Shown: positions 43,731 through 52,465, numbered from the stretch's first letter. The stretch: DNA of 64,000 bases from Parafrankia sp. EUN1f (GCF_000177675.1 NZ_ADGX01000040.1:1-64000), one strand, 5' to 3'. Notes: generated by a model from the letters alone, not told the origin. Translations and numbers: made by a program.

Positions 43731-44758
43731 CGAAGTGCTCCCTCGACAGCGGCGACGGCGGGGACAGCCGCGACGGCGACGGCGGGGACGGCGGGGACGG
43801 CGGGGACGGCGGGGACGGCGGGGACGGCGGGGACGGCGGGGACGGCGAGCCCGGCCGGTCGCGGCCCGGACCCGACGGCGTCCGGGTAGTAGCGGCGCAG
43901 CAGCTCCAGGCCGATCTCGGCCCGCCGGACCCGCTCCCGCCCCAGCGCCACGGCGGTGGCGGTCAGGTGGGTGCCGCTGGGATAGATGTTCGGCGCGTTG
44001 CGCAGCCCGAACTTCAGGTACACGGGCGCGGCGACCCGGACGATCTCGGCGATCTCGAAGTGACGGATGAAGCCGCCGAGGTCGTCGGGAGCCTCGACGT
44101 AGAGGTCGATGGGCAGGTCCACAGCCGCCCGGACCGCCGCGAGCTGCGCCAGCGACAGGTCGGTCGGCACGTTGTAGGTGCCGGCTCCGAGCTGCTCCAC
44201 CAGACGGATCGACGCCGGGTTGGCGCAGCCCATCTGCACGCTCACCTTGAAGATCAGTTCCGGCGGCAGCTCGCCGGCCGCCCGCATCCGGCCCGCGACC
44301 GACAGCACCCCGACGTCGGTGACCAGAACGCTGCGGATCCCGGCCTCGGCACTGCGGCGGATGTCCTCCAGCACGTGCACGAGCTGTTCCGTCCCGCGCG
44401 CCTGCGCGGCCAGGCCGGCACTGCCGGGAGCCAGTGCGGCGGCCCCGGTGTCCCACCCGGCGAGCGGCCGGGCGAACAGGCTGACCTCGACTCCCGCGGA
44501 CGACCCGGCGGCCGCCATCGCCGCCAGCTCCCCGCCGGTCAGCAGCATCCCGCCGCTGCCCTGCGAGACCCGGTGGACGGCGACACCGCGGCGGTCCGCC
44601 TCGGCCAGCACGGCCGCCACCGCCTCCGGCCCCTCCACACTCGGGATCTCCACCCGGTACTGGGCCCCGTCGGGGAACCGCTTCCCGCTGGATGGGAGAT
44701 CGGACGGATCAGCGCCCGGAAGCCCGAGCGAGCGGAGGAACTCACGCGTCTGCTGCAC
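43727..44758 (-). CDS. U32 peptidase-like TIM-barrel protein
   Basis: A 343-residue protein that I relate to the U32 family from SVLVTDVGVLSVAGRM, IFKVSVQMGCANPASIRLVE, GTYNVPTDLSLAQL and YLKFGLRNAPNIYPSGTHL. The N-terminus (SSGKRFPDGAQYRVEIPSVE) is typical of a subgroup found in sugar-catabolic clusters, so a role on a sugar acid is more likely than proteolysis, though this is inference. The C-terminus carries seven perfect VPA units (DNA 43780-43848, 9-bp tandem repeat), which reach almost to the next gene. It is the first gene of the operon, downstream of a perfect LacI-type palindrome. Confidence 0.6.
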   Translation of the reverse strand: MQQTREFLRSLGLPGADPSDLPSSGKRFPDGAQYRVEIPSVEGPEAVAAVLAEADRRGVAVHRVSQGSGGMLLTGGELAAMAAAGSSAGVEVSLFARPLAGWDTGAAALAPGSAGLAAQARGTEQLVHVLEDIRRSAEAGIRSVLVTDVGVLSVAGRMRAAGELPPELIFKVSVQMGCANPASIRLVEQLGAGTYNVPTDLSLAQLAAVRAAVDLPIDLYVEAPDDLGGFIRHFEIAEIVRVAAPVYLKFGLRNAPNIYPSGTHLTATAVALGRERVRRAEIGLELLRRYYPDAVGSGPRPAGLAVPAVPAVPAVPAVPAVPAVPAVAVAAVPAVAAVEGALR

Positions 44759-44860
44759 CTGCGCCTGCCGTTCTGTGCATGGCCGGACTGGCCGGCGACC
44801 GGAGGTGATCTGGATGCGGGTACGTGGCCGCCCGAGCGGGCGACAACGGCTACGAAGGAA

Positions 44861-44876
44861 ATGTTAGCGCTAACAT
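44861..44876. promoter_or_regulatory. Perfect palindromic LacI-family operator
   Basis: ATGTTAGCGCTAACAT is a perfect 16-bp palindrome with the central CG typical of LacI/GalR operators. It lies 103 bp upstream of the U32-like start, between the sugar-acid operon and the divergent lacI-type gene at 45519, which is its likely regulator. Confidence 0.8.
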
Positions 44877-45053
44877 TCGCCCGGTCAAGCTCGGGACGAA
44901 CGGGCGGAGAGACCCTTTGTGTTGGATCGATTACCGCATGCGGTTGTGGGGTCGGTGTCGGCGTGTGGCGGTCAGGACGCCGGAGGCCCTCCCCGAGCTT
45001 CGGCTTCGCGCGGCTGCCGGGGTGCCGGGGGTGCCGGGGTTGCCGCTGCTTCC

Positions 45054-45261
45054 GAGCAAAATGTGAGGATGTTGGCTGATGCAGCATCCGAAATCCTCGC
45101 TTCTTGCTGATCGTCAAGTGACTTCACGCCCTGTTTATGCCGATTGGGGCGAATTGCGCTGGCGCTGTGCGGTGGCGCGGGATCCCCGATGGGTCACCGT
45201 GCGGCGGCTGGACACGGATCTTCAGGTCGATGCCGGGGGCCGGATCCGCCACGTCTGTCAG
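45054..45261. repeat. Dispersed repeat, copy B
   Basis: The left end GAGCAAAATGTGAGGAT (45054-45070) pairs with ATCCTCGCTTCTTGC (about 45093-45107). Beyond the hairpin, GGCGCTGTG.GG.GGCGCGGGAT and CCGTGCGGCGG match copy A (608-852) at the same spacing, and similarity continues to GGATCCGC. The right terminal repeat of copy A is not evident here. Confidence 0.6.
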
Positions 45262-45518
45262 GCGAGCGGCCACGAGCAGGCCGCGGAGGGCACGGAATCA
45301 CCCGGCCACGGCCTGATCATCCGACCGACCGGGCCGACCGGGCCGACCGGCCCGCGCCTGTTGAACGCCGACGCGATGTGCCCGGCGCTGACGTCCGACA
45401 GCAGGGCGGGGCGGGCCGGATATAACGAAGTGACCGGACGGTACCCGGCGAGGGTCGCCGAGGGCACCGGCCCGCCCGGCCAGGCGGCACGACAGCGGCT
45501 CACCAGGAGCGACGAAGG

Positions 45519-46784
45519 TTGGCCACAGTGGACGGACCGGCATCGGACCGGGACGGAGACCCGGCACCGGACCGGGACGGAGACCCGGCATCGGACCGGG
45601 GCAGCGACTTGGCACCGGACCGGGACGGTGACGTGGTACCGGACCAGAAAGGCGACCCGGCAACGGGAACGGTCATCGGCGCGTCCGGTCGGCCGCCGGC
45701 GCTGACCGACGTGGCCCGCCTCGTCGGGGTCTCCCACCAGACCGTGTCCCGGGTCGTCAACAATCATCCGGGGGTCCGGCCACGGACCCGGGAACGGGTC
45801 CTCGCGGGCATGCGGGAGCTCGGCTACCGGCCGAACCCGGCCGCCCGCGCGCTCGCCACCGGCCGCACCCGCACCCTCGGCGTGCTGGCGCCGGCCGGCA
45901 CGCTGTACGGGCCGACGTCGACGCTGTACGCCGTCGAGCAGGCGGCGCGGGAGGCTGACTACCAGGTCACGGTGGTCAGCCTGCACTCCCTCGATCCGGA
46001 GGCCGTCCGGCAGGCCGTCGGGCGCCTGCTGGCCGGTGGCATCGACGGGGTTGTGGCGGTCGCGCCGCTCCTCGACACCGCCGACACCGCCGGCGTGGCC
46101 GACACCACCGGCGCGGCCGACACCGCCCGCGTGATCGATACCGCGAGCGTGACCGGTGCGACCGGTGCGACCGACGCGCTGGCCGCGGTCGCGGCGCGCC
46201 TGCCGCTCGTCGCCGTCGAAGGGCGGCCCGACGGGGGCATCGCCACCGTCTCGGTGGACCAGGAGCACGGTGCCCGCATCGCCACCGAGCACCTGCTCGC
46301 GGCCGGCCATCGCACCGTCTGGCATGTGGCCGGACCGCCTGACTGGTACGAGGGCGCCGGCCGGATCGCCGGCTGGCGTGCCGCGCTCGAATCGGCCGGT
46401 GCGGACGTCCATCCACCGCTGGCCGGTGACTGGACCGCCCGCGCCGGCTTCGCCGCCGGCTGCCGGCTCGCCCGCGAGCCCGACCTGACCGCCGTCTTCG
46501 TCGCCAACGACCAGATGGCCCTCGGTGTGCTCCGTGCCCTGCGCGAAGGCGGCCGGCGGGTGCCCGAGGACGTCAGCGTCGTCGGGTTCGACGACATCCC
46601 CGAAGCCGAGTTCTTCTCGCCGCCGCTGACCACGGTGCGCCAGGACTTCGCCGAGGTCGGCCGTCAGAGCCTGCGTTCCCTGCTGGAGCAGGTCGAGACG
46701 GGTGCGCCCGGCGGGACCCATGTGGTGATCCCGCCGGAGCTGGTCCTGCGCCGCAGCACGGCGCCCCCACCCGCACTCAGCTGA
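45519..46784 (+). CDS. LacI-family transcriptional regulator of the sugar-acid operon
   Basis: A 421-residue repressor. The helix-turn-helix is LTDVARLVGVSHQTVSRVVN with the hinge GYRPNPAARALATG, followed by a periplasmic-binding-type effector domain (TVSVDQEHGARIATEHLL, VFVANDQMALGVLRAL, VSVVGFDDIPEAEFF). Before the DNA-binding domain are about 50 residues made of eight-residue repeats (PASDRDGD, PAPDRDGD; 24-bp DNA period, 45531-45650), and a Thr/Ala/Asp repeat (DTADTAGVADTTGAADTAR) interrupts the effector domain. TTG 45519 has AGGAG upstream; GTG 45528 is an alternative. It diverges from the U32-like operon across the operator at 44861. Confidence 0.88.
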   Translation: MATVDGPASDRDGDPAPDRDGDPASDRGSDLAPDRDGDVVPDQKGDPATGTVIGASGRPPALTDVARLVGVSHQTVSRVVNNHPGVRPRTRERVLAGMRELGYRPNPAARALATGRTRTLGVLAPAGTLYGPTSTLYAVEQAAREADYQVTVVSLHSLDPEAVRQAVGRLLAGGIDGVVAVAPLLDTADTAGVADTTGAADTARVIDTASVTGATGATDALAAVAARLPLVAVEGRPDGGIATVSVDQEHGARIATEHLLAAGHRTVWHVAGPPDWYEGAGRIAGWRAALESAGADVHPPLAGDWTARAGFAAGCRLAREPDLTAVFVANDQMALGVLRALREGGRRVPEDVSVVGFDDIPEAEFFSPPLTTVRQDFAEVGRQSLRSLLEQVETGAPGGTHVVIPPELVLRRSTAPPPALS

Positions 46785-46803
46785 CGCCCGCACTCAGCTG
46801 ACG
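46770..46803. repeat. 17-bp tandem duplication across the lacI stop codon
   Basis: CCCGCACTCAGCTGACG occurs twice without change (46770-46786 and 46787-46803). The first copy contains the TGA stop of the LacI-type gene. Because 17 is not a multiple of three it shifts the downstream frame. Confidence 0.85.
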
Positions 46804-47081
46804 TCCGCGTCGCCGCGGGGCTCCTGTACACCGAGGGCGCGGTCGAGACCGCGGCCGATCGGCGCGACCGGCGCCGCACCCTCGTCCACCTGACCGCGGC
46901 GACGCTGGAGCGCGCCCAGGTCCGCCCGTCAGCCGAGATCGACGCCGCCGTGGCCGCGGCGATCGACAGCGCCGACCCGGCTGACGTCGAGCGGGTGAAG
47001 GCGGCGCTGCAGGCGCTGGCCGACCTTCTCGCACCCCGGGCCCGGGAGGAGGAAGGGCCGGCCGCGCCGATCACAGAATGA
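46785..47081 (+). pseudogene. Remnant of a MarR-like regulator
   Basis: In the same frame as, and directly after, the lacI stop, the DNA reads VRVAAGLLYTEGAVETAADR, then RDRRRTLVHLTAATLERAQ and a helical end (VERVKAALQALADLLAP) to a TGA at 47079-47081. ADRRDRRRTLVHLTAA is the wing region of MarR-type regulators. There is no start codon and no N-terminal helix-turn-helix, so this is the 3' half of a lost gene. It overlaps the end of the convergent P450 gene by 11 bp. Confidence 0.5.
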
Positions 47082-48258
47082 TCGGCAGCTTCTCGTAGCC
47101 GCGAACGGTGCTGGTGTGCAGGCGGACCGTGTTTTCGTGGTCGATGTCCCAGGCCGGGAAGCGGCGCAGGGTCTCCTCCAGGGCGATGCGCCCCTCCATG
47201 CGGGCGAGGGAGGCACCGAGGCAGAAGTGGACTCCGCGGCCGAAGGAGAGGTGCCTGTCGAACGTGCGTCGGATGTCGTAGCGGTCCGGGTCGTCGTACT
47301 TGCGGTCGTCCCGCCCGGCGGAGCCGGTGAGCAGCAGAACCTTCGACATCGCGGGGATCTCGGTGCCGTGCAGCTCGACGTCGCGGGTGGCGACGCGGCC
47401 CTGGACGGGGGACGGCGCCTCGTGGCGCAGGGTCTCCTCGACGGCGCCTGGCAGCAGTGCCGGGTCGGCGGCCAGGTCGGCCCGTTGGTCGGGGTGGGCG
47501 GCCAGCAGCACGCAGGCCCAGCCGAGCAGGCGGGCGACGGTCTCGGTGCCCGCCGAGACGAGCAGCGCGGTGAAGTCCGTGGCCTCGCGCAGGCTCAGGC
47601 GGCGGGTGCCGCCCTCGGTCGCGATCTCCGCCTGGATGAGCGCGGTCATCATGTCGTCGCGGGGGCTCCTGGCCCGCTCCTCGAGCTGGGCGGTCAGGTA
47701 CCCGTGGAACCGGGCGGTGGCCGCCATGGCGGTCTCGTTGAACATGCCCTTTTCCGGGTCCAGGTAGAACGTCCCGTCGATCATCTTTCGGACGTCCTCC
47801 CGGTCGGCGGGGTCGACGCCGATGAGCTGGGAGATGACCAGCGAGGGGAGCTGGGCGGCGAAGTCCTGGACGTAGTCGAACCCGCCGCCGCCGATCTGCG
47901 GGTCGAGAAGCTCGGCGCACAGGTCGCGGATGACGCCTTCGAGACCGCCGACCCGGCGCGGGGTGAAGGCCCGGGAGACCAGCACGCGCAGGGTGGTGTG
48001 CGCAGGCGGGTCCATGAAGATCATCTGCCCGGTGTCCCAGGGCTCCGGCTTCATGAGTTCGAGGACGGTGCCGTACTTGGAGCTGTACGTCGCGGGATCG
48101 AGGTGGGCCGCGTCGACGTCGGCGAAGCGGGAGAGAGCGTAGAAGTCGAACTTCTCGTTGCGATAGACCGGCGTCTCGTCGCGCATCCGCTTCCACCGCG
48201 GGTGCGGATCGACGTCGATCTCCTTGTCGAACGGGTCCCAGTACAGATCGTCCGTCAT
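47071..48258 (-). CDS. Cytochrome P450
   Basis: A 395-residue soluble bacterial P450 monooxygenase. It has the I-helix oxygen-binding segment LLVSAGTETVARLLGWA, the ExxR motif EETLR, and the haem loop FGRGVHFCLGASLARME with the Cys ligand. The start ATG 48258 has AGAGGAC upstream. It needs a ferredoxin and reductase; none is adjacent. It lies 61 bp downstream of a LacI-type gene on the same strand and may be co-transcribed and repressed with it. The substrate is unknown; the surroundings suggest a plant glycoside or terpenoid, which is inference. Confidence 0.93.
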   Translation of the reverse strand: MTDDLYWDPFDKEIDVDPHPRWKRMRDETPVYRNEKFDFYALSRFADVDAAHLDPATYSSKYGTVLELMKPEPWDTGQMIFMDPPAHTTLRVLVSRAFTPRRVGGLEGVIRDLCAELLDPQIGGGGFDYVQDFAAQLPSLVISQLIGVDPADREDVRKMIDGTFYLDPEKGMFNETAMAATARFHGYLTAQLEERARSPRDDMMTALIQAEIATEGGTRRLSLREATDFTALLVSAGTETVARLLGWACVLLAAHPDQRADLAADPALLPGAVEETLRHEAPSPVQGRVATRDVELHGTEIPAMSKVLLLTGSAGRDDRKYDDPDRYDIRRTFDRHLSFGRGVHFCLGASLARMEGRIALEETLRRFPAWDIDHENTVRLHTSTVRGYEKLPIIL

Positions 48259-48319
48259 GTCGATAAGTCCTCTCGTCGTAAGCGCCGGATGAAGTGCGGA
48301 CTTTTCCGGGGAAAGATCC

Positions 48320-49387
48320 TCACCCGGACTCCCTGACAATCAGGTGTGGTCGCAGGGCGGCCTCCAGACCCGGATCCAGGTCCATTCCGTCGAGGAGCCG
48401 TCGGATCGAGGAGGCGACCACCCGCGCTATCGCCGGGACGTCGAAGGTGGCGGTGGTGATCGCGGGCCGCAGCGCGGCACCCAGCGGATGGTCGCCCGAA
48501 CCGACCACTGCGACGTCCTGGGGAACCCGGAGGCCGGCCTCGCGCAGCTTGTCGATGAGCAGGATGGCGAACGGGTCGCTGTTGGTGTAGACCGCGTCCG
48601 GCCGGTGCGCCGGGTCGCGCCACCGGTCCACCACCGGCGCGATGCTGTCCGAGGAGAGCTCGCAGTCCACCCGTTCGACGGGCACGTTGTCGGCCGCCGC
48701 GACCTCCACGACGGCCTCGTAACGCTGCGTGGGCAGCTCCGCCAGCGGCCCGGTGGGCACCAGGCAGGCGAGGCGCCGAGCGCCCCGCGCGAGCAGGTGC
48801 CGGGTCGCGAGACGGGCCACCGCGGCGGGATCGAGCGGCACGGTGGGGGCGTAGGCCACCCGCGGGGCACCCGTGAGCAGGACCGCCTGCACACCCGCCC
48901 GCCGCAGCAGTTCCACCGCGGTCGGGGTACCGCGCGACACGTTGACGTACACGGCGGCAGGACGAAGCTCGGCCCAGGCCTGAGCCCCCTGCACCCCGCT
49001 GGTGGTGCGGTCGCCGTGCATCAGCAGAACCAGGTCGCGAGTGGCCAGCTCCCGGTCGAGGTTCTCGAGGAACCTGTCCTCACCGGGCACGGCCGGGAAC
49101 CGTGACATGGGTACCAGGACGATGTTGCTGCGCCCGGCGCGCAAAGCCCGTGCGGACGCGTTCGGGGCGTACTGCAGCTCCCGCGCCGCGGCCAGGACCC
49201 GCTGCCGGGTTCCCTCGCTGACCGGGTGGTCAGTGCCGTTGAGGACATGGGAGACCGTCGCCCGCGACACGCCGGCGCGGCGCGCCACGTCGTTGCTGGT
49301 GGGCCGGGCCGGCCCCGGCGCCTCGGCCGGCGCGTGAGGCACGGTCGGGCCCGGCGGCTTCTCGCCCCGTCGACCATCGACCGGCAT
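48320..49387 (-). CDS. LacI-family transcriptional regulator
   Basis: A 355-residue repressor. The helix-turn-helix is TSNDVARRAGVSRATVSHVL with hinge YAPNASARALRAG, then a sugar-binding-type domain (PAAVARLATRHLLARGARR, DAVYTNSDPFAILLIDKL, VAVVGSGDHPLGAAL). ATG 49387 (MPVDGRRGEK) is preferred to the longer reading. Two TTACACGTGTAA operators lie in the spacer between it and the divergent oxidoreductase, so it most likely controls itself, the downstream P450 gene and the oxidoreductase. Confidence 0.9.
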   Translation of the reverse strand: MPVDGRRGEKPPGPTVPHAPAEAPGPARPTSNDVARRAGVSRATVSHVLNGTDHPVSEGTRQRVLAAARELQYAPNASARALRAGRSNIVLVPMSRFPAVPGEDRFLENLDRELATRDLVLLMHGDRTTSGVQGAQAWAELRPAAVYVNVSRGTPTAVELLRRAGVQAVLLTGAPRVAYAPTVPLDPAAVARLATRHLLARGARRLACLVPTGPLAELPTQRYEAVVEVAAADNVPVERVDCELSSDSIAPVVDRWRDPAHRPDAVYTNSDPFAILLIDKLREAGLRVPQDVAVVGSGDHPLGAALRPAITTATFDVPAIARVVASSIRRLLDGMDLDPGLEAALRPHLIVRESG

Positions 49388-49440
49388 CTCTCGGTCACCC
49401 GCCCTCTGCTCGCGGCCCAGCCGCCTCGGCCGCGTGATCA

Positions 49441-49487
49441 AGTTACACGTGTAACTTGGTGTGCAGTGCCAATGTTACACGTGTAAC
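49441..49487. promoter_or_regulatory. Twin LacI-type operators, TTACACGTGTAA
   Basis: AGTTACACGTGTAACT (49441-49456) and GTTACACGTGTAAC (49474-49487) are both perfect palindromes with a central CG. Their centres are 32 bp apart, three helical turns, so two dimers could bind on one face of DNA. They are 54-100 bp upstream of the lacI-type start and about 106-152 bp upstream of the oxidoreductase. Confidence 0.85.
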
Positions 49488-49592
49488 CTCTGGACGCAAG
49501 CGGTGTGTGGTGCCGCCGGACGGCCCAGCTTTCCGGGCGGCGGGAACCGCGACGGCGCCCGGCCGCGGCGCCCTTCTACGAATGGGGTAAAC

Positions 49593-50618
49593 ATGGCGTT
49601 ACGCTGGGGCATTGCGGGGACCGGAGCGATTGCCCGGGGATTCGCCGACGCGCTGGGTCGCCTTCCGGGAGCCGAACTGGTGGCGGTCGGTTCTCGCGGC
49701 CGGGCGACCGCCGACGAGTTCGGCGAGAAATACGGCATCACCCCGCACCGCAGGTACGGCTCATACGAGAGCCTGGCCGCCGACGACGATATCGACATCG
49801 TCTATGTCGCCTCCCCCCACTCGCACCACCACGAACACACCCTGCTTTTCCTGGAATCCGGCCACGGCGTGCTGTGCGAGAAGCCGTTCGCGCTGAACGC
49901 CGGCCAGGCCGCCGAGATGGTGGCCACCGCGAGAGCGCGGGGCAGGTTCCTGATGGAGGCGATGTGGAGCCGATTCCTGCCCGCCTACGTCAGGCTGCGC
50001 GAGCTGGTGACTGCCGGAGAGATCGGCACCGTGCTCTCGGTCGAGGGCGACTTCGGATTCCGGCTGCCGATGGACCCCACCCACCGGCTGTTCGACCCCA
50101 CGCTGGGCGGCGGCGCGCTGCTGGACCTCGGCGTCTACCCGGTGTCACTGGCCAGCATGCTGCTCGGCGAGCCGAGCCGGGTGGCGGCGTTCGGGCAACT
50201 CGGCGAGACCGGCGTCGATGAGCACCTGGCCGTCGTGACCTCCTACGACAGTGGCGCGTTCGCCGTCGCCAAGGCGTCTCTGCGGGCCAACCTGGCCTGT
50301 GCCGGCCGGGTCACCGGCACCGCCGGAAGCATGGAGCTGCCGGCCTTCATGCACTGCCCCGACGAGCTCGTCGTGCAACGGGCGGGCACGACCGAGCGCC
50401 TGCACCTGCCCGCCGCCCGGGACGGCGATGGCGGTGACGGCGCGGCCGAGACGGCCGGGGGCGGCCTGCACCACCAGGCCCGTCACGTGCACGAACGGCT
50501 GTCATCCGGGCATCTCGACAGCGACGTCATGCCCCTGGACGAAACCGTCGCGATCATGCGGACCCTCGACGCCGCCCGGGCCCAGCTGGGCGTCCGCTAC
50601 CCCGCCGACAACGCCTGA
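49593..50618 (+). CDS. Gfo/Idh/MocA-family oxidoreductase
   Basis: A 341-residue NAD(P)-dependent sugar or cyclitol dehydrogenase. The Rossmann fold starts LRWGIAGTGAIARGFADAL; IVYVASPHSHHHEHTLLFLE and VLCEKPFALNAGQAAEM contain the EKP motif with the catalytic Lys; GGGALLDLGVYPVSLA carries the Asp/Tyr region. The ATG at 49593 follows GGGGTAAAC. It diverges from the LacI-type gene and shares its operators. Relatives oxidise inositols, glucosides or dihydrodiols; the position next to a beta-glucosidase makes a glycoside substrate plausible. Confidence 0.88.
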   Translation: MALRWGIAGTGAIARGFADALGRLPGAELVAVGSRGRATADEFGEKYGITPHRRYGSYESLAADDDIDIVYVASPHSHHHEHTLLFLESGHGVLCEKPFALNAGQAAEMVATARARGRFLMEAMWSRFLPAYVRLRELVTAGEIGTVLSVEGDFGFRLPMDPTHRLFDPTLGGGALLDLGVYPVSLASMLLGEPSRVAAFGQLGETGVDEHLAVVTSYDSGAFAVAKASLRANLACAGRVTGTAGSMELPAFMHCPDELVVQRAGTTERLHLPAARDGDGGDGAAETAGGGLHHQARHVHERLSSGHLDSDVMPLDETVAIMRTLDAARAQLGVRYPADNA

Positions 50619-50701
50619 CGTGACGCCTGTCCGCTGGCCGCGGCGACCTCCTCGTCGATCACCTGCACCGGCACGGCACGCCGCGCTGCGGGGCACGGGA
50701 C

Positions 50702-52465
50702 TCAGGCCACCGACTGTTCGTGGCAGTACGAGCGATACGTCGTCGAGGACTGGAGCAGCGAGGCGTGGGTGCCGGCGTCGGTGACCCGCCCGCGTTCCAT
50801 CAGCACGATCTGGTCGCAGTTGCGGATGGTGGCGATCCGATGCGCGATGATCAGTGACGTCCTCCCGGACAACAGCCGATCCAGAGCGTCGAGAACGGCG
50901 CGTTCACTACTGGCGTCGAGCGCGCTGGTCGCCTCGTCGAGCACGACGATGGGGGGATCCTTCAGCATCACCCGGGCGATGGCGAGGCGTTGGCGCTGCC
51001 CGCCCGAGAGCATGACGCCGCGTTCGCCGAGCTCGGTGTGAATCCCGTCCTCCCAGGTGCGGACGAACTCCCACGCGTTGGCGGCCTCGAGCGCCGCCTC
51101 GATGTCCTGGTCGGTGGCGGTCGGCTGGGCGAGCCGCAGGTTGCGCGCCAGCGAACCGCTGATCAGGACCGATTCCTGGAAGACCACGCCCACCGCGGCG
51201 CGCACCGAGGCCTGGGCGACCTCACGGATGTTCTGGCCGTCGATGGTCACGCGGCCCTCGGCGGGGTCGAACAGCCGGAGCAGCAGCTGGGCGACGGTGG
51301 ACTTGCCGGCGCCGGAGGAGCCGACGAGCGCGACGCTGTGCCCCGGGGCGATCGTCAGGTCGAAGCCGTCGAGGACCAGGTGTGACTGGCGCCCCGGGTA
51401 GGCGAACGAGACCTGCTCGAAGGCGATGCCGCCCCGGGTGACGGCCAGCGCGGGGGCTCTCGGGAGGTCGCTCACCGCAGGTCGTTCCTCGAACAGTCTC
51501 GCGGCCCGTTCGCCGGCGGCGAGACCGGCCAGCACCTCGGGCAGGCTGGTCATGACGACGGTCAGCGAGCTCGATCCGCGCAGCCAGAAGCCCCAGACGG
51601 CGACGACGTCGCCGATGGAGAGCGTCCCGGAGGCGGCCCGCCACGCGCCGGCGAACAGGAGCAGGAACGGCGCGACGAACGAGAGGTGGAAGCCGAGCGG
51701 GTCGGCGTAGCGGTGCTGGAGCCGCGCGAGGGCCTCGGACCCGGCCCGTACCCGGTCGGTGCCGCCGCGCACCTGGCGCAGGGCGTCCTCCTCCGCGTTG
51801 AACGCCTTGAGGAGCGTGTTCACGCCGAGCATCTCGGCGAGCGTCCCGGAGGTGCGGCCGAGCTCGTCGCGGATGTCGCGGCTGTGGCGGCGAAGCCGCG
51901 GGAGCACCAGGAGCGTCCACCCGACGGCTACCGCGAGCAGGGCCAGCGCCATCAGGGCCATCCAGGCGTCGACCCAGGCGATGAGGCCCACCGAGATGAG
52001 CAGGACCGCCAACGCCCACCACACCGTCAGGCCCTGCCAGACCGTCACCTCGAGGCGTTCGATGTCCTGGTTGATCGCGGCGGCGACGTCGCCGACCCGC
52101 GAACGGTGGAAGAAGTCCATCGACAGCTGCTGGACGTGCTCGTACAGGGCCCGTCGCAGGTTGTTCGCCCATCGCGTCGCGCCGCGCCGGCACCAGGTGT
52201 GGGCGAGGCAGGCCGCCACGAGGAAGGTCGCGGAAATGGCGGCCGCGGCGACGACGGGGCCCTGCCAGCCGTCGTGCAGGAACCGGCGCGGGTCCTGCTG
52301 GATGCGGTCGAGCACGACTCGGAACACCGCGGGCGTGAGACTCTGCGCGACCGCGTCGACGAGGATGAGCGCGTAACCGCCGATGAGCAGCGTCCGCCCG
52401 TCGCCGGCGTGGCGCAGCAGTGTGCGCAGGGCGTGCGTGCCGTGCCCCGAGGACTTATGCGCCAT
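50702..52465 (-). CDS. ABC exporter, fused permease and ATPase
   Basis: A 587-residue half-transporter that should act as a dimer in the membrane. It has six helices in the N-terminal half (LLIGGYALILVDAVAQSL to GDVVAVWGFWLRG), then the ATPase: Walker A GSSGAGKST, Q-loop VVFQESVLISG, signature LSGGQRQRLAIARVML, Walker B IVVLDEATSALD and H-loop IIAHRIATI. It exports lipids, peptides or metabolites; the cargo is unknown. It begins 21 bp after the dioxygenase gene, so the two form an operon and the cargo may be the hydroxylated product. Confidence 0.9.
   Translation of the reverse strand: MAHKSSGHGTHALRTLLRHAGDGRTLLIGGYALILVDAVAQSLTPAVFRVVLDRIQQDPRRFLHDGWQGPVVAAAAISATFLVAACLAHTWCRRGATRWANNLRRALYEHVQQLSMDFFHRSRVGDVAAAINQDIERLEVTVWQGLTVWWALAVLLISVGLIAWVDAWMALMALALLAVAVGWTLLVLPRLRRHSRDIRDELGRTSGTLAEMLGVNTLLKAFNAEEDALRQVRGGTDRVRAGSEALARLQHRYADPLGFHLSFVAPFLLLFAGAWRAASGTLSIGDVVAVWGFWLRGSSSLTVVMTSLPEVLAGLAAGERAARLFEERPAVSDLPRAPALAVTRGGIAFEQVSFAYPGRQSHLVLDGFDLTIAPGHSVALVGSSGAGKSTVAQLLLRLFDPAEGRVTIDGQNIREVAQASVRAAVGVVFQESVLISGSLARNLRLAQPTATDQDIEAALEAANAWEFVRTWEDGIHTELGERGVMLSGGQRQRLAIARVMLKDPPIVVLDEATSALDASSERAVLDALDRLLSGRTSLIIAHRIATIRNCDQIVLMERGRVTDAGTHASLLQSSTTYRSYCHEQSVA

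Larger units (their letters stand above)
44759..45518. other. Divergent regulatory spacer with operator and dispersed repeat
   Basis: Contains a LacI-type palindrome (44861-44876), the second long copy of the dispersed repeat (45054-45261) and CCGACCGGG simple repeats near 45325-45350. No gene is supported. Confidence 0.55.

Noticed and set aside
43780-43848. Possible CRISPR or short regularly spaced repeats
   Set aside because: The units are 9 bp in direct contact with no spacers, and encode VPA in the U32-like protein; it is a coding minisatellite. No CRISPR array is present in the window.
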